Source of the DNA: Cellulomonas sp. JZ18
GTDB lineage: Bacteria; Actinomycetota; Actinomycetes; Actinomycetales; Cellulomonadaceae
Direction of reading: 5' to 3'
Length of the DNA stretch: 64,000 nucleotides
NCBI RefSeq assembly: GCF_009720485.1
Contig: NZ_CP045245.1
Span: 3,224,001-3,288,000 of the forward strand
Shown here: one piece after another, positions 9,268 to 18,543 of the stretch
How positions within the stretch are numbered: the stretch's first letter is position 1
Layout of the letters: each line of letters starts with the position of its first letter
The notes under the pieces: generated by a model
Seen by the model: only the letters and a program-made list of their open reading frames with translations
What the model was told of the DNA's origin: nothing
Databases searched by the model: none
Made by a program: the position numbers and the translations under genes

Positions 9268-12055
9268 GGGACCCGCACCTCCTCCCGGTCGAGATCGGCC
9301 CTCTGGTCGCGCGGGTCCGCCTCGCGCCGGTCGTCGCCGGCGGGCGACAGGCCCAGCCGGTTGACGGCGGCGAGGATGACGCCGAGCACCGCGAGGTAGA
9401 CGCCGACGTCGAAGACGAGGGCGCTGGTCAGGTGCACCCCGAGCACGTAGGCGTGCAGGGGCCGCAGGAACGCCCCGTCGACGAAGCCGAGCAGGCCGGT
9501 GACGACCGCGACGACGACGCCCACCCCGGCGATGGCCAGGTACGGCCGCTCGACGCGGGGCACGTCGTCGGTCGGCGCGGCGAGGTACGCCAGCACGAGC
9601 GCGCACGCACCGATGAGGGCGGCGATGAACCCGCCGCCGGGGGCGTTGTGCCCGCGCAGCAGCGCGTACAGCGAGGCGCCGAGCATGACGGGGACCAGCA
9701 GCCGGTCGAGCGCCTGCAGGAAGACCGCGTTGCGCCCGGGGTCGGCGACGACGGTCCGCGGCTCCGGCACCTGCGGCCCGTCGACGGCCCGTCGGGCGTC
9801 GAGCAGGGCCGCGATCGCGGCGGCGGCGACCGCGAGCACCACGAGCTCGCCGAGCGTGTCCAGCGCGCGGAAGTCCACGAGGATCGTGTTGACGACGTTG
9901 GTGCCGCCGGTCAGCGCCTGGGCCTCCCGCAGGAAGAAGTCGCCGACCTCCGACGCCGGCCGGTGACCGGTGAAGACGAGGGTCCCGAGCGTCGCGGCGA
10001 CGCCGGCGCCGACCGCGGCGGCCGCGGTCGCGACGCTGCGGCGCCGACGCACCCGCGGCAGCCGCTTCGACATGCGGCGCAGCACGAACACGAGCACGAC
10101 GACCGTGAGGATCTCGACGAGCAGCTGGGTCAGCGCCACGTCGGAGGCCCCCAGCACGAAGAACCACAGCACGACGCCGAAGCCGACGACCCCGACCGCC
10201 ACGACGGCGGTCAGCCGCGAGCGGGCACGGACCGTCGCGACGATCCCCGCGACGACGACCACGAGCAGCCCGATGTCGAACGGCCCGGGCGCGCTGCCCT
10301 CGGGCAGTCCGCGCCAGAGCGTGCCGGCCACGACGCCGCCCGCCGCCAGCAGCACCACCGGCACGGCGAGGTGCCGGGCAGGGGCGTCGGAACGGGTCAG
10401 GTCCCCGACCCGGCGGCCGAGGCGGATGACGCCGTCGTGCGCGCGCTGGACGACCTCGGTGCCCACCACGGGCAGCAGGCGGCGGCCGACGAGCAGCGCG
10501 TCGACCGGGCCCCGCCGCCACAGCACGATCGTCAGACCTGCGGCCACGGCCAGGAGCGACGCGAGCAGCGCCGGATTGACGCCGTGCCACAGGCTCAGGT
10601 AGCCGACCTCGTCGACGTCGACGCCCGCCGCCACGGCGACGGCCGGCGCGGTCAGCGTGCCGACCGACGCGACCGCCAGCCCGGCGCCGAGCCCCCGAGC
10701 GCCGCGGCACCGACCGCGACCGACATCGGCGCGGTGGGGCGCGGCTCCGCCACGTCACGGCGCGGGCCAGGCAGGGTGCCGACGACCATCCGCGCGCTGT
10801 ACGCGGCGGTCAGCACCGCGCCGACCACGACGGCGCCGGCCGCGAGCAGACCCAGCACGCCCGCGTCGGGGGCGGAGAAGAACGCCTCGAGCACCGTCTC
10901 CTTGCTGACGAACCCGAGCGTCGGCGCGACCCCCGCCATGCTGACCACCGCGATCGCGAGCAGGGCGGCGTCCCACGGCATCGACCGCGCGAGCCCGCGC
11001 AGCTCGCGCAGGTCCCGGGTGCCGGTGCGCTTCTCGATCAGCCCGACGGACATGAACGCGGCGGACTTGAACAGCGCGTGCGCGACGACGTGCACGACCG
11101 CGGCGAGCATGGCCGTGGGCGTCCCGACGCCGATCACGGCGACGAGCAGGCCGAGCTGGCTCACCGTGGAGTAGGCGAGCAGCTCCTTGAGGTCGGTGCG
11201 CTGCAGCGCGAACAGCGCGCCCATCACGCACGTCACGAGCCCCACGGTGACGAGCACGGCCGGCCAGACCGCCGACGCGGACGCCGCGGGCGCGAACAGC
11301 AGCAGCAGGTAGATGCCCGCCTTCACCATCGCAGCGGCGTGCAGGTACGCGCTGACCGGCGCCGGCGCGACCATGGCGTCCGGCAGCCACGCGTGGAACG
11401 GGAACTGCGCCGACTTCGTCATCGCCGCGAACGCGACGAGCGAGGCGACGGCACCCGCGAACACCGGGTCCTGCTGCCACGCCGGGTCCGCGAGGGCCGC
11501 CGTGAGGTCGGTCGTCCCGGTGCGCACCGCGACCGTGACGACGGCACCGAGCAGCGCCAGGCCGCCGGCCGCGGTGACGAGGAACGTCCGGGTCGCCGGC
11601 GGGCCGGCGTCCGGCCCGGAGCGCAGGATCAGCAGGTAGGAGCAGACGGTCGTCAGCTCCCACGCGACGAACAGCACGACGAGGTCGTCGGCGAGGACGA
11701 GCGTGAGCATCGCCGCCGCGAACGCGGTCATGAGGACGTAGAACGCGGTGGGCCGTGGGGCACGGACGTACGCCGCGGAGTAGACCATCACGAGGGCGCC
11801 GACCACGAGGACGACCAGGGCGAACAGGAAGCCGAGCCCGTCGAGGCGCAGCCGCAGCCCGACGTCGAGCGCGGGCATCCAGGGCACGTCGACGCGGGTC
11901 TCGCCGCCCGTCGCCCACGCGGCCGTCACCACGCCGGCGACGCCCAGCAGGACGGCGGCGCAGGCGTAGCCCGCGCGACGGCCGAGGGCACGGGTCAGCA
12001 GCGGGCCGAGGGCGACCAGCGCCCAGCTCAGCCCGACCGCGAGCAGCAGGCTCAC
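9264..12055 (-). CDS. mrpA: Mrp/Mnh antiporter subunit A with fused MrpB domain (one frameshift)
   Basis: The largest antiporter subunit, homologous to NuoL. The first 450 residues contain DDLVVLFVAWELTTVCSYLL and MTKSAQFPFHAWLPDAM, the NuoL-type proton-channel motifs. The C-terminal part (GHNAPGGGFIAALIGACALV) is the MrpB domain, fused as is usual in actinobacteria, so no separate mrpB is missing. The frame breaks at the C5 run 10692-10696. One extra G on the coding strand restores a continuous protein of about 930 aa. The GTG start overlaps the stop of a 26-codon leader ORF. Confidence 0.93.
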
Positions 12056-12132
12056 GACCGCGGGGACGGGATCGCGGGCAGGCGGAGGCGGGGGCGGCGC
12101 GCCGAGGGCGCGCCGCAGCGGCGGCGAGGCAT
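12052..12132 (-). CDS. Candidate 26-aa leader peptide translationally coupled to mrpA
   Basis: ATG at 12132 opens MPRRRCGAPSARRPRLRLPA followed by six further residues, ending in a TGA that overlaps the mrpA GTG (GTGA). A GGAG about nine bases upstream is a reasonable ribosome-binding site, whereas the mrpA GTG has none of its own. The peptide is extremely Arg/Pro-rich, a composition associated with ribosome slowing, so it could act as a translational leader for the operon. No homology was recognised and its expression is inferred from layout only. Confidence 0.45.
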   Translation of the reverse strand: MPRRRCGAPSARRPRLRLPAIPSPRS

Positions 12133-12151
12133 GGTGGTGGCTCCAGGGGTC

Positions 12152-12171
12152 GGTCGGCTACGTCGCCGACC
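12152..12171. promoter_or_regulatory. 7-bp hairpin in the mrp leader region
   Basis: GGTCGGC, six-base loop, GCCGACC, 20 bp upstream of the leader ORF start. It is the only clear secondary structure in the 430-bp space between mrpA and the divergent GH15 gene. Together with the leader ORF it may form a regulatory 5' UTR. I could not match it to a known riboswitch. Confidence 0.35.
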
Positions 12172-12486
12172 CGTCTTCCCGGCACTCCGCGATCCAGGCT
12201 AACCGGCGAGCCTGCGGATCGCAGGTCGGGACGGGGCGGCGCCGCCGAGGGCGCAGTCGGGCCGGCGCGCGGTCGTCGGACGTTGCGCGGGTGGACGGCA
12301 CGACGCAGGCCGCGGACCTGCACCGGCATCCGGTGCGACCGCTCGGGGCGGCCGGGACTCGCGCCGTCCTGTGGCTCGTGGCGGTGCGGTGTGGTCCTCG
12401 TCACGCTGACCCCGTGCGGCGGCGACCACCTCGCCGGCGCGGCGTCCGCGCTGCGGGCGGCGCCGGTCGCACGTACAAAGGACGAG

Positions 12487-14370
12487 GTGAGCACCCACCT
12501 CGAGGACTACGCCCTGCTGTCCGACCTGCGCACCGGACCCCTGGTCTCCCGGGACGGGAGCATCGACTGGCTGTGCCTGCCCCGCTTCGACTCCGCAGCG
12601 GTGTTCTGCGCGATCCTCGGCGGCCCGGACGACGGACGGTGGAAGCTGTCGGCGGTCGACGGTGAGGTCGTCGAGCGCCGGTACCTGCCGCAGACGTTCG
12701 TGCTCGAGACGACGTGGCGCACCCCGACCGGCACGGTCCGCGTCACGGACTTCCTGCCGCCGCGCGGCGACCGGGACGACGTCGTCCGGCGCGTCGAGTG
12801 CCTCGACGGCACGGCGGAGGTGGAGCACGACCTGCGCCTGCGGTTCGACTACGCGCGCGCGACGCCGTGGGTGCGCGTCGTCGAGCACGACGGCGCCCCC
12901 GCGCTGCTCTCGCTCGCCGGCCCTGACGGCGTGCTCGTCACGGGTCCGCTGCTGACCTGGGCGGGCGTCGACGACCACGAGGACGACGAGGGGCACGACG
13001 CCGCCGAGCAGCCGGGGGCGTTCCGCGCCGGCCAGGACGGCGAGGGCGGTGCGCGCGCCCCGCGGCTGACCGGCAGGTTCCGGCTCGAGAAGGGCGACGT
13101 GCTCGACTGGGACCTCGCGTGGTTCCCGTCCTGGGACGACCTGCCCGACCGGATCGACGCCGACCGCGCGCTCGCCGAGACGCTGGAGTACTGGGCCGAG
13201 TGGTCGTCGCGGCTGACCGTGCACACCGACCACGACCCGATCGTGCTGCGCTCGCTGCTCGTCCTGCGGGCCCTCACGCACGAGCGGACGGGCGGCATCG
13301 TCGCCGCACCCACGGCGTCCCTGCCGGAGGGCCTGGGCGGTGAGCGCAACTGGGACTACCGGTTCGTGTGGCTGCGGGACGCGGCGCTGACCATCGAGGT
13401 CGCGATCGCGCACGGGCTGACCCGCGGCGCGCGGCTGTGGCGGGACTGGCTGCTGCGGGCGGTCGCGGGCGACGCCGACGACATCAAGATCATGTACGGC
13501 ATCGGCGGGGAGCGGGAGCTCGACGAGAAGGAGCTCGACCACCTCGCCGGCTACGAGGACTCCCGGCCCGTGCGGATCGGCAACGGCGCCGCGGACCAGT
13601 ACCAGGCCGACGTGGTCGGCGAGGTGATGATCGCCCTGGCGATGCTGCGCGACGCCGGCGTCGAGGAGGACCAGTACTCGTGGGGCCTGCAGAAGAGCCT
13701 GCTGCGGTACTGCGAGGTCAACTTCGACCGCGAGGACCACGGCATCTGGGAGATGCGCGGCGACCTGCACTACTTCACGCACGGCCGGGCGATGATGTGG
13801 GCGGCCTTCGACCGCGGGGTGCGGGCCGTCGAGGAGCACGGGCTGGACGGGCCGGTGGAGCGCTGGCGCGAGCTGCGCGACCGCCTCCGCGAGGAGATCG
13901 ACACCCGCGGCTTCAACCGCGAGATCGACAGCTTCACGCAGGCCTACGACACCACCGAGGTCGACGCGTCCCTGCTGCAGCTGCCGCACACCGGCTACCT
14001 CGCCTACGACGACCCGCGCATGCTCTCCACCGTCGCCCGCATCGAGAAGGACCTGCGCGACGACCACGGCCTGCTGCACCGCTACCGCACCGACACCGGC
14101 GTGGACGGGCTCGAGGGCGAGGAGCACCCGTTCCTCATCTGCTGCTTCTGGCTCGTGGAGCAGTACGCGATGAGCGGCCGGCTGGAGGAGGCCGAGGCGC
14201 TCATGGACCAGCTCACCGGGTACGCGAACGACCTCGGCCTGCTCAGCGAGGAGTACGACCCGGAGGCGGGGCGGCTCATCGGCAACTTCCCCCAGGCGTT
14301 CAGCCACCTGGGGCTGATCCGGGCGGCGGACGCGATCGCGGCGGCACGGGAGCGGGAGGCGGCGACGTGA
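12487..14370 (+). CDS. GH15 family glucan/trehalose hydrolase
   Basis: A 627-aa cytoplasmic protein without a signal peptide. The N-terminal part (SDLRTGPLVSRDGSIDWLCL) and the (alpha/alpha)6 region (GGERNWDYRFVWLRDAALT) are characteristic of the glucoamylase-like GH15 proteins that include mycobacterial trehalase. The family hydrolyses alpha-glucosidic bonds; whether this one acts on trehalose or maltooligosaccharides cannot be decided. The GTG at 12487 follows AAAGGA at good spacing and removes a meaningless upstream extension. It overlaps the downstream channel gene by 4 nt, an unusual coupling between a hydrolase and a membrane channel. Confidence 0.9.
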   Translation: MSTHLEDYALLSDLRTGPLVSRDGSIDWLCLPRFDSAAVFCAILGGPDDGRWKLSAVDGEVVERRYLPQTFVLETTWRTPTGTVRVTDFLPPRGDRDDVVRRVECLDGTAEVEHDLRLRFDYARATPWVRVVEHDGAPALLSLAGPDGVLVTGPLLTWAGVDDHEDDEGHDAAEQPGAFRAGQDGEGGARAPRLTGRFRLEKGDVLDWDLAWFPSWDDLPDRIDADRALAETLEYWAEWSSRLTVHTDHDPIVLRSLLVLRALTHERTGGIVAAPTASLPEGLGGERNWDYRFVWLRDAALTIEVAIAHGLTRGARLWRDWLLRAVAGDADDIKIMYGIGGERELDEKELDHLAGYEDSRPVRIGNGAADQYQADVVGEVMIALAMLRDAGVEEDQYSWGLQKSLLRYCEVNFDREDHGIWEMRGDLHYFTHGRAMMWAAFDRGVRAVEEHGLDGPVERWRELRDRLREEIDTRGFNREIDSFTQAYDTTEVDASLLQLPHTGYLAYDDPRMLSTVARIEKDLRDDHGLLHRYRTDTGVDGLEGEEHPFLICCFWLVEQYAMSGRLEEAEALMDQLTGYANDLGLLSEEYDPEAGRLIGNFPQAFSHLGLIRAADAIAAAREREAAT

Positions 14371-15230
14371 GCGGCCCGGCAGCGTGGGCGGCGGCCGTCG
14401 GGGGCGTCCTGCTCGCCGCCTTCGCGCTGCGGGACGTCTTCCACACGCTCTGGCACCCGGAGGGCGAGGGCGTCGTCAGCCGCACCGTCATGCGCGCCGC
14501 CTGGCACGCGACCGGCCCGTTCGGACCGAGGGCGCGCAACCTCGCAGGGCCGGCCGGGCTGGTGGGCGTCGTCGTCACCTGGGCCGCGCTGGTGATCCTC
14601 GGCGCCGCCCTCGTCTACTGGCCGCACGTCTCCGACCAGTTCGTCTACGGCACCGGACTGCGCCCCGACGAGCGCTCGTCGTTCCTCGACGCGCTGTACC
14701 TGTCGGCCGTCGTCCTGAGCACCCTGGGGCTGGGCGACATCGTGCCGCGCGGCGGGTGGCTGCAGGTCGTCGTCGGGCTGCAGGGGCTGATCGGCTTCAG
14801 CCTGCTGACCGCCGCCGTGTCGTGGGTGCTGCAGGTGCAGTCGGCGCTGGTGCGCCGCCGGACCACGACGCGCGTCGTGCACGGCCTGCGCCGCGCCGAC
14901 GCCGAGGAGGCCGTCCCGTCGATCGCGCTGCTCACCCGGCTCACCGAGGACGTCGCGGCCATGCACGTCGACCTGTACCAGACCACGCCGACGTACTACT
15001 TCCGCGACCAGGACCCGCGGGCCGCGCTCGCCACGGCGCTCCCGCACCTGTACGTGCTGGCCGAGCGCGCGTCCGCCGAGGACGACACGGGCGTGCGGGC
15101 CGCCGCGTCCGCGCTGCGGGTCGCCCTCGACGACCTCGTCGGCCTGCTCGACGAGCAGTACCTGCACACCGGCGGCGACCGGGACGCCGTCCTGCGCCGG
15201 TACGCGCAGGACCAGCGGCACGCGCCCTGA
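14367..15230 (+). CDS. Two-pore-helix potassium channel-like protein
   Basis: A 287-aa protein with four hydrophobic segments in the first 160 residues. STLGLGDIVPRGGW at about residue 113 corresponds to the selectivity filter and following loop of K+ channels (T-x-G-[YFL]-GD), with Leu in place of Tyr. The C-terminal 130 residues are a soluble helical domain (LTRLTEDVAAMHVDLYQTTP) typical of actinobacterial two-TM ion channel proteins, without an RCK domain. GTG start coupled to the GH15 stop. Confidence 0.8.
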   Translation: MSGPAAWAAAVGGVLLAAFALRDVFHTLWHPEGEGVVSRTVMRAAWHATGPFGPRARNLAGPAGLVGVVVTWAALVILGAALVYWPHVSDQFVYGTGLRPDERSSFLDALYLSAVVLSTLGLGDIVPRGGWLQVVVGLQGLIGFSLLTAAVSWVLQVQSALVRRRTTTRVVHGLRRADAEEAVPSIALLTRLTEDVAAMHVDLYQTTPTYYFRDQDPRAALATALPHLYVLAERASAEDDTGVRAAASALRVALDDLVGLLDEQYLHTGGDRDAVLRRYAQDQRHAP

Positions 15231-15249
15231 CGGCCTCCCCCGGGGCCCG

Positions 15250-16125
15250 TCAGGACACGGTGAGCACCGTCCCGGCCGGGACCTTGTCCCACAGCAGGTC
15301 GAGGACCTCGTCGCTCACGCGGATGCAGCCGTTGGAGATCGCGCCGGTCCGGGCGAACGGCGTCGTGTGGATCGCGGTGGCGGACGTGCCGGTGTTCCCG
15401 TCGTAGGCGTCGATCGTCTCGCTCTGGCTCGAGAGCAGCAGCACGCGCGGCGTGTACGTGCCGGGCTGCTCCCACTGCGAGCCGACGACGAACTGCGGCA
15501 CCGGGGGCGTCGGCGTGTCCGGTGCGCCGACGGCGATCACCGGGACCGTCTGCGTCGCCTCGCCCTGCTCGATGGTCAGGGTCCGCGCAGCGAGGTCGAG
15601 GTGCAGGCGCCAGTCGGTGCCGGACGGCGCGGTGTCCTCCGCCCGGATCCACGCCGTGCGGCCGTTGACCTGCGCCGGGTCCTGGCTCGGCAGGGCGCCG
15701 CGGCTCGCGACGAGCACCCTCAGCCACCCGCCGCGCTGGTCGAGCACGGGGAGCACCGTCGGCACGTCGAGCGTCACGGCCGGGACCCGCCCGACGGGCG
15801 TGCCGTCCACCGCGTCGTACCCGGCGGTGTCCCGCACGACGGTCGCCGTCTGCCACGTCCCGAGCGCGGGGTCGTCGTTGCGCCGCTGCTCGAGGCCGTC
15901 CGTGCCGGGCAGCCCGGGCACGACCGTGACCGGGTCGACGACCGGCAGCGCGGCGAGGTCGACCGGCGCCGGCGCGGCGGGCGCCGGTGCCGGTGCCTTG
16001 GTGGCCGCGACCGACGCCTCGACGACGACCGGCTCCGGCGGGGGCGACGGCGCGCACGCCGTCGGCAGCACGACGACGCACGCCGTCACCGCGACCGTCA
16101 CGCAGGTCCGCACCCGGGTCAGCAC
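15250..16125 (-). CDS. L,D-transpeptidase (YkuD domain) lipoprotein
   Basis: A 291-aa exported enzyme. The N-terminal signal ends in LPTACAP, a lipobox-like site, followed by an Ala/Pro linker. The C-terminal domain carries HTTPFARTGAISNGCIRVSD, containing the catalytic His and Cys of YkuD L,D-transpeptidases, which make 3-3 peptidoglycan cross-links. The central 150 residues are an undefined accessory domain. GTG 16125 is chosen as the first start giving a positively charged signal sequence; another GTG lies 12 bases inside. It converges on the channel gene. Confidence 0.88.
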   Translation of the reverse strand: MLTRVRTCVTVAVTACVVVLPTACAPSPPPEPVVVEASVAATKAPAPAPAAPAPVDLAALPVVDPVTVVPGLPGTDGLEQRRNDDPALGTWQTATVVRDTAGYDAVDGTPVGRVPAVTLDVPTVLPVLDQRGGWLRVLVASRGALPSQDPAQVNGRTAWIRAEDTAPSGTDWRLHLDLAARTLTIEQGEATQTVPVIAVGAPDTPTPPVPQFVVGSQWEQPGTYTPRVLLLSSQSETIDAYDGNTGTSATAIHTTPFARTGAISNGCIRVSDEVLDLLWDKVPAGTVLTVS

Positions 16126-16198
16126 CCGTCCATCGTGCGCGCTCGACGCGGGGCGTGCCAGACCGCCCGCCGACCGGTCGGGGTGGTTCGCTGGACCG

Positions 16199-16636
16199 GT
16201 GACCGCCGAGCACCCCGAGCACGCCGGCCCCTCCCCCTCGTCGGGCGCCCCGCACGCCGGGAGCACGCTCGTCGTCGACGCCGCGAACGTCGTGGGCGCA
16301 CGCCCCGACGGCTGGTGGAAGGACCGCGCCGGAGCAGCCGCGCGCCTGCTCGACGGCGTCGCCGCGGCCCTCGGTCACGCGGAGCTTGGGGGGCGGCGGG
16401 TCGTCGTCGTGCTGGAGGGCCGGGCCGCCGCCGTCGAGGGCACGTGGGACGGCATCGAGGTCGTCCGTGCGGAGCGCGACGGGGACAGCACGATCGTGGA
16501 CGTCGTCGCGGCAGCGGGCGCCGACGTCCTCGTCGTCACCTCGGACCGCGAGCTGCGCCGCCGGGTGGAGGCCCTCGGCGCGCAGACCCGCGGCGCGGGC
16601 TGGCTCCGCGACCTCCTGGACGACGCACCGTCCTGA
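16199..16636 (+). CDS. NYN/PIN-like domain protein (YacP-like)
   Basis: A 145-aa protein. LVVDAANVVGARPDGWWKDR at about residue 24 gives the D-x-x-N motif of NYN/PIN-like nucleases, VVVVLEGRA and DVLVVTSDRELRRRV supply the second and third acidic positions. Probably a metal-dependent ribonuclease-like protein, but substrate unknown. It starts 73 bp from the divergent L,D-transpeptidase gene and the two may share a control region. Confidence 0.7.
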   Translation: MTAEHPEHAGPSPSSGAPHAGSTLVVDAANVVGARPDGWWKDRAGAAARLLDGVAAALGHAELGGRRVVVVLEGRAAAVEGTWDGIEVVRAERDGDSTIVDVVAAAGADVLVVTSDRELRRRVEALGAQTRGAGWLRDLLDDAPS

Positions 16637-16777
16637 CCGCCCCCCGTTCCCGCACCGCCGCGCCGACTTCGCGACCTCTGTGCCGAGATCGTGCCTCGTG
16701 GCCGTCGGACTCGGCACCGACGTGCCGAGCTCGACGCCCGAACGGGTGGGCGCAGCGGGCGGGAGGGCGGCCGCGGG

Positions 16778-17419
16778 TCAGAGGACGCGGAGGGCGTCCG
16801 TGGTGGCGCGCTCGCGGCGGGACAGGGCGTGGAGGACCTCGACGTCGCCGTGGCGGTGGCGAGCCGCGCCGACCAGGACGTCGACCGCGACCGCGGTCGT
16901 CGACGCCGGTGCGCGCACGTCGCTGCCGACGCTCAGCGCGAGGTCCTCGGTGTGCACGGCGAGCTCGACGCAGCGGGTGCGCAGGTACTCGTCGAGCAGC
17001 AGCGTGTGCCCCCGGTGGCCCACCGTCAGACGCCGGTCGGCCGGCTCGTGCGGCAGCCGCTCCCGCAGGCGGTCGGACGCGGCCACGACCGCGGCCACCA
17101 GTGCGTCCCGTCCGTGCGCCGCCGTCTGCGCGCTGCGCTCGCGCACCCCGGTGTTCAGCTCCGATGTCGGCTCCGCCGTGCCCGTGAGGTCGCCGTAGTA
17201 CGCCACCGCCGTGACGAGCGGGGCGTCCGGTGTCAGCGGCCCGTCGAGGTACCACTCGACCTGCAGCACGCTGCGCGCCAGGTGCGCGGCGAGCTCCCCG
17301 ACCGTCATGCCCACGAGCGCGGAGGGTGCGTCCCAGGCGTCCGCGACTGCCTCGCTGCCCACCAGGCCGACGGCGACGTCGACCCCCTTCCGGTAGACCG
17401 ACCGCGGCGATGTCGTCAT
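16778..17419 (-). CDS. Maleylpyruvate isomerase N-terminal (DinB-fold) protein
   Basis: A 213-aa helical protein. GMTVGELAAHLARSVLQVEW is the conserved first metal-ligand helix of mycothiol-dependent maleylpyruvate isomerase-like proteins (DinB superfamily), and EYLRTRCVELAVHTEDLA supplies the later His. Members are mycothiol-linked transferases or of unknown role. The ATG at 17419 is taken because sequence upstream overlaps the neighbouring gene's promoter. Substrate cannot be inferred. Confidence 0.75.
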   Translation of the reverse strand: MTTSPRSVYRKGVDVAVGLVGSEAVADAWDAPSALVGMTVGELAAHLARSVLQVEWYLDGPLTPDAPLVTAVAYYGDLTGTAEPTSELNTGVRERSAQTAAHGRDALVAAVVAASDRLRERLPHEPADRRLTVGHRGHTLLLDEYLRTRCVELAVHTEDLALSVGSDVRAPASTTAVAVDVLVGAARHRHGDVEVLHALSRRERATTDALRVL

Positions 17420-17445
17420 GGACCGGAGTGTGCCGGGCACGTGCG

Positions 17446-17696
17446 TCAGCCGTCGATCGCCTCGACGCCCTGGCGGTCGAGCTCGGCCAGGTGGTCGCGC
17501 ATGTGCTGGAGCACCTCGGGCGGGCGCCCCACGTGGCGGCGTCGAGCGTCGCGGTCAGGTAGACGTGGTTCGCCGTGCGGCCGGTGCCGAAGTTCGACCG
17601 CCGGCCGGGCACGACCGCGTCGCCGACCTGCAGATCCGCCTTGGTGCCGTGGAAGAAGGGGCAGGGGTCGTCGACACCCGTCGCTCGCTCGCTCAT
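17446..17696 (-). pseudogene. Truncated rifampin ADP-ribosyltransferase (Arr) remnant with unrelated tail
   Basis: Residues 13-56 (PFFHGTKADLQVGDAVVPG and ANHVYLTATLDAATWGA) are the N-terminal half of Arr, which inactivates rifamycins by ADP-ribosylation. The rest of Arr, normally about 140 aa with EPTGPFEDDPN, is absent. After one missing base around 17518-17524 the frame continues into PEVLQHMRDHLAELDRQGVE and stops at 17446, a helical tail unlike Arr. So about 83 aa in total. It cannot form the full active site and is probably inactive; the tail might be a fused remnant of another gene. Confidence 0.6.
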
Positions 17697-17889
17697 GCGC
17701 ACCTCAGGTCCCGGTGGTCCCGCTGCGGACGTCCTCGACCCTGGGCACCCGGCGGCAGGGGCGTCGACGGCAGGGACGACGGGGAGCAGGCGGGCCGGGA
17801 TGTTCGTCGCGGCCGTACGCACGCCGTGCGCACACGCGCGAAGGACGTCCCGGCTCCACGTCCGGCGGGTCGCGACGGCCGTCCGTCGA
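17697..17889. other. Intergenic stretch, nothing recognised
   Basis: About 190 bases between the end of the YaaH-like gene and the start of the Arr remnant. I see no convincing ORF, dyad or promoter in it. Confidence 0.5.
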
Positions 17890-18543
17890 TCACAGCTGGC
17901 GGCGGACCCCGGCCTCGTGCGCGAGCGCGCGCAGCTCGTCCTCCTCCGACCCGGTCAGCGCCACCCGGCCCGCCCCGCGACGCCCCAGCGGCAGCACGGT
18001 CCGGTGCCGGACGTCCTCGAGCTCGAACCCGAACGCCCCGTACAGCGCGAGCGCCGCGAGCACGAGCCCCACCACCGCCGCGGCGCTGAACCACGTCCGG
18101 TCCCCCGTCAGCTCCGCGACGCCGGTGACGGCGAAGCGCACACCCGCGAGCGCCATGACCGACGCGGCCACGAGCTTGGTCGTCGCGGCCGCCGCCGGGA
18201 CGAGCATCGCGACCCCGGCCGCGAGCAGCAGCACCCCGAGGCCCGCGCTCGCCGCACCGGGCGGGCTCGTCAGCGTCGCGAGCGCGACCGCACCCCACGT
18301 CCCCGCCAGCACGCCCATGCCGGTGCCGGCGACCGGGTCGCGCGCGAGGAACCCGAGCACGGACGCGAGCAGCTGCACCGGCACCGTCGCGGCCAGCACC
18401 CCGAGTGCGACGACGCGCCCCTGGTCGGCCGGCACCCACTGCAGCTGCACGGCCGCGAACGCCGTGGTCGCCAGGAACAGGCCGAGGAAGCCGAGCGGCA
18501 GCGGCGTGCCGATCGGGCGGACGACGACGCGCACGTGGGACAT
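17890..18543 (-). CDS. Acetate/succinate transporter-like membrane protein (GPR1/FUN34/YaaH-like)
   Basis: A 217-aa protein with six hydrophobic segments. PIGTPLPLGFLGLFLATT near the N-terminus resembles the NPAPLGL signature of YaaH/SatP monocarboxylate carriers, followed by a short C-terminal cytoplasmic tail of about 45 residues. It is the last gene of a three-gene unit with the helical protein and the molybdopterin oxidoreductase, each joined by overlapping stop and start codons. Why a carrier would belong with that enzyme is unclear: it may bring in a substrate or a small acid. Confidence 0.6.
   Translation of the reverse strand: MSHVRVVVRPIGTPLPLGFLGLFLATTAFAAVQLQWVPADQGRVVALGVLAATVPVQLLASVLGFLARDPVAGTGMGVLAGTWGAVALATLTSPPGAASAGLGVLLLAAGVAMLVPAAAATTKLVAASVMALAGVRFAVTGVAELTGDRTWFSAAAVVGLVLAALALYGAFGFELEDVRHRTVLPLGRRGAGRVALTGSEEDELRALAHEAGVRRQL

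Noticed and set aside
10692..10696. Programmed frameshifting in mrpA (and the similar breaks in oleBC and narG)
   Set aside because: These genes are not known to use frameshifting, no consistent slippery heptamer occurs, and the same kind of break appears in many unrelated genes.
12133..12486. Known riboswitch ahead of mrpA
   Set aside because: I could not match the sequence to c-di-AMP, Na+ or cobalamin consensus; only the hairpin is kept as a candidate.
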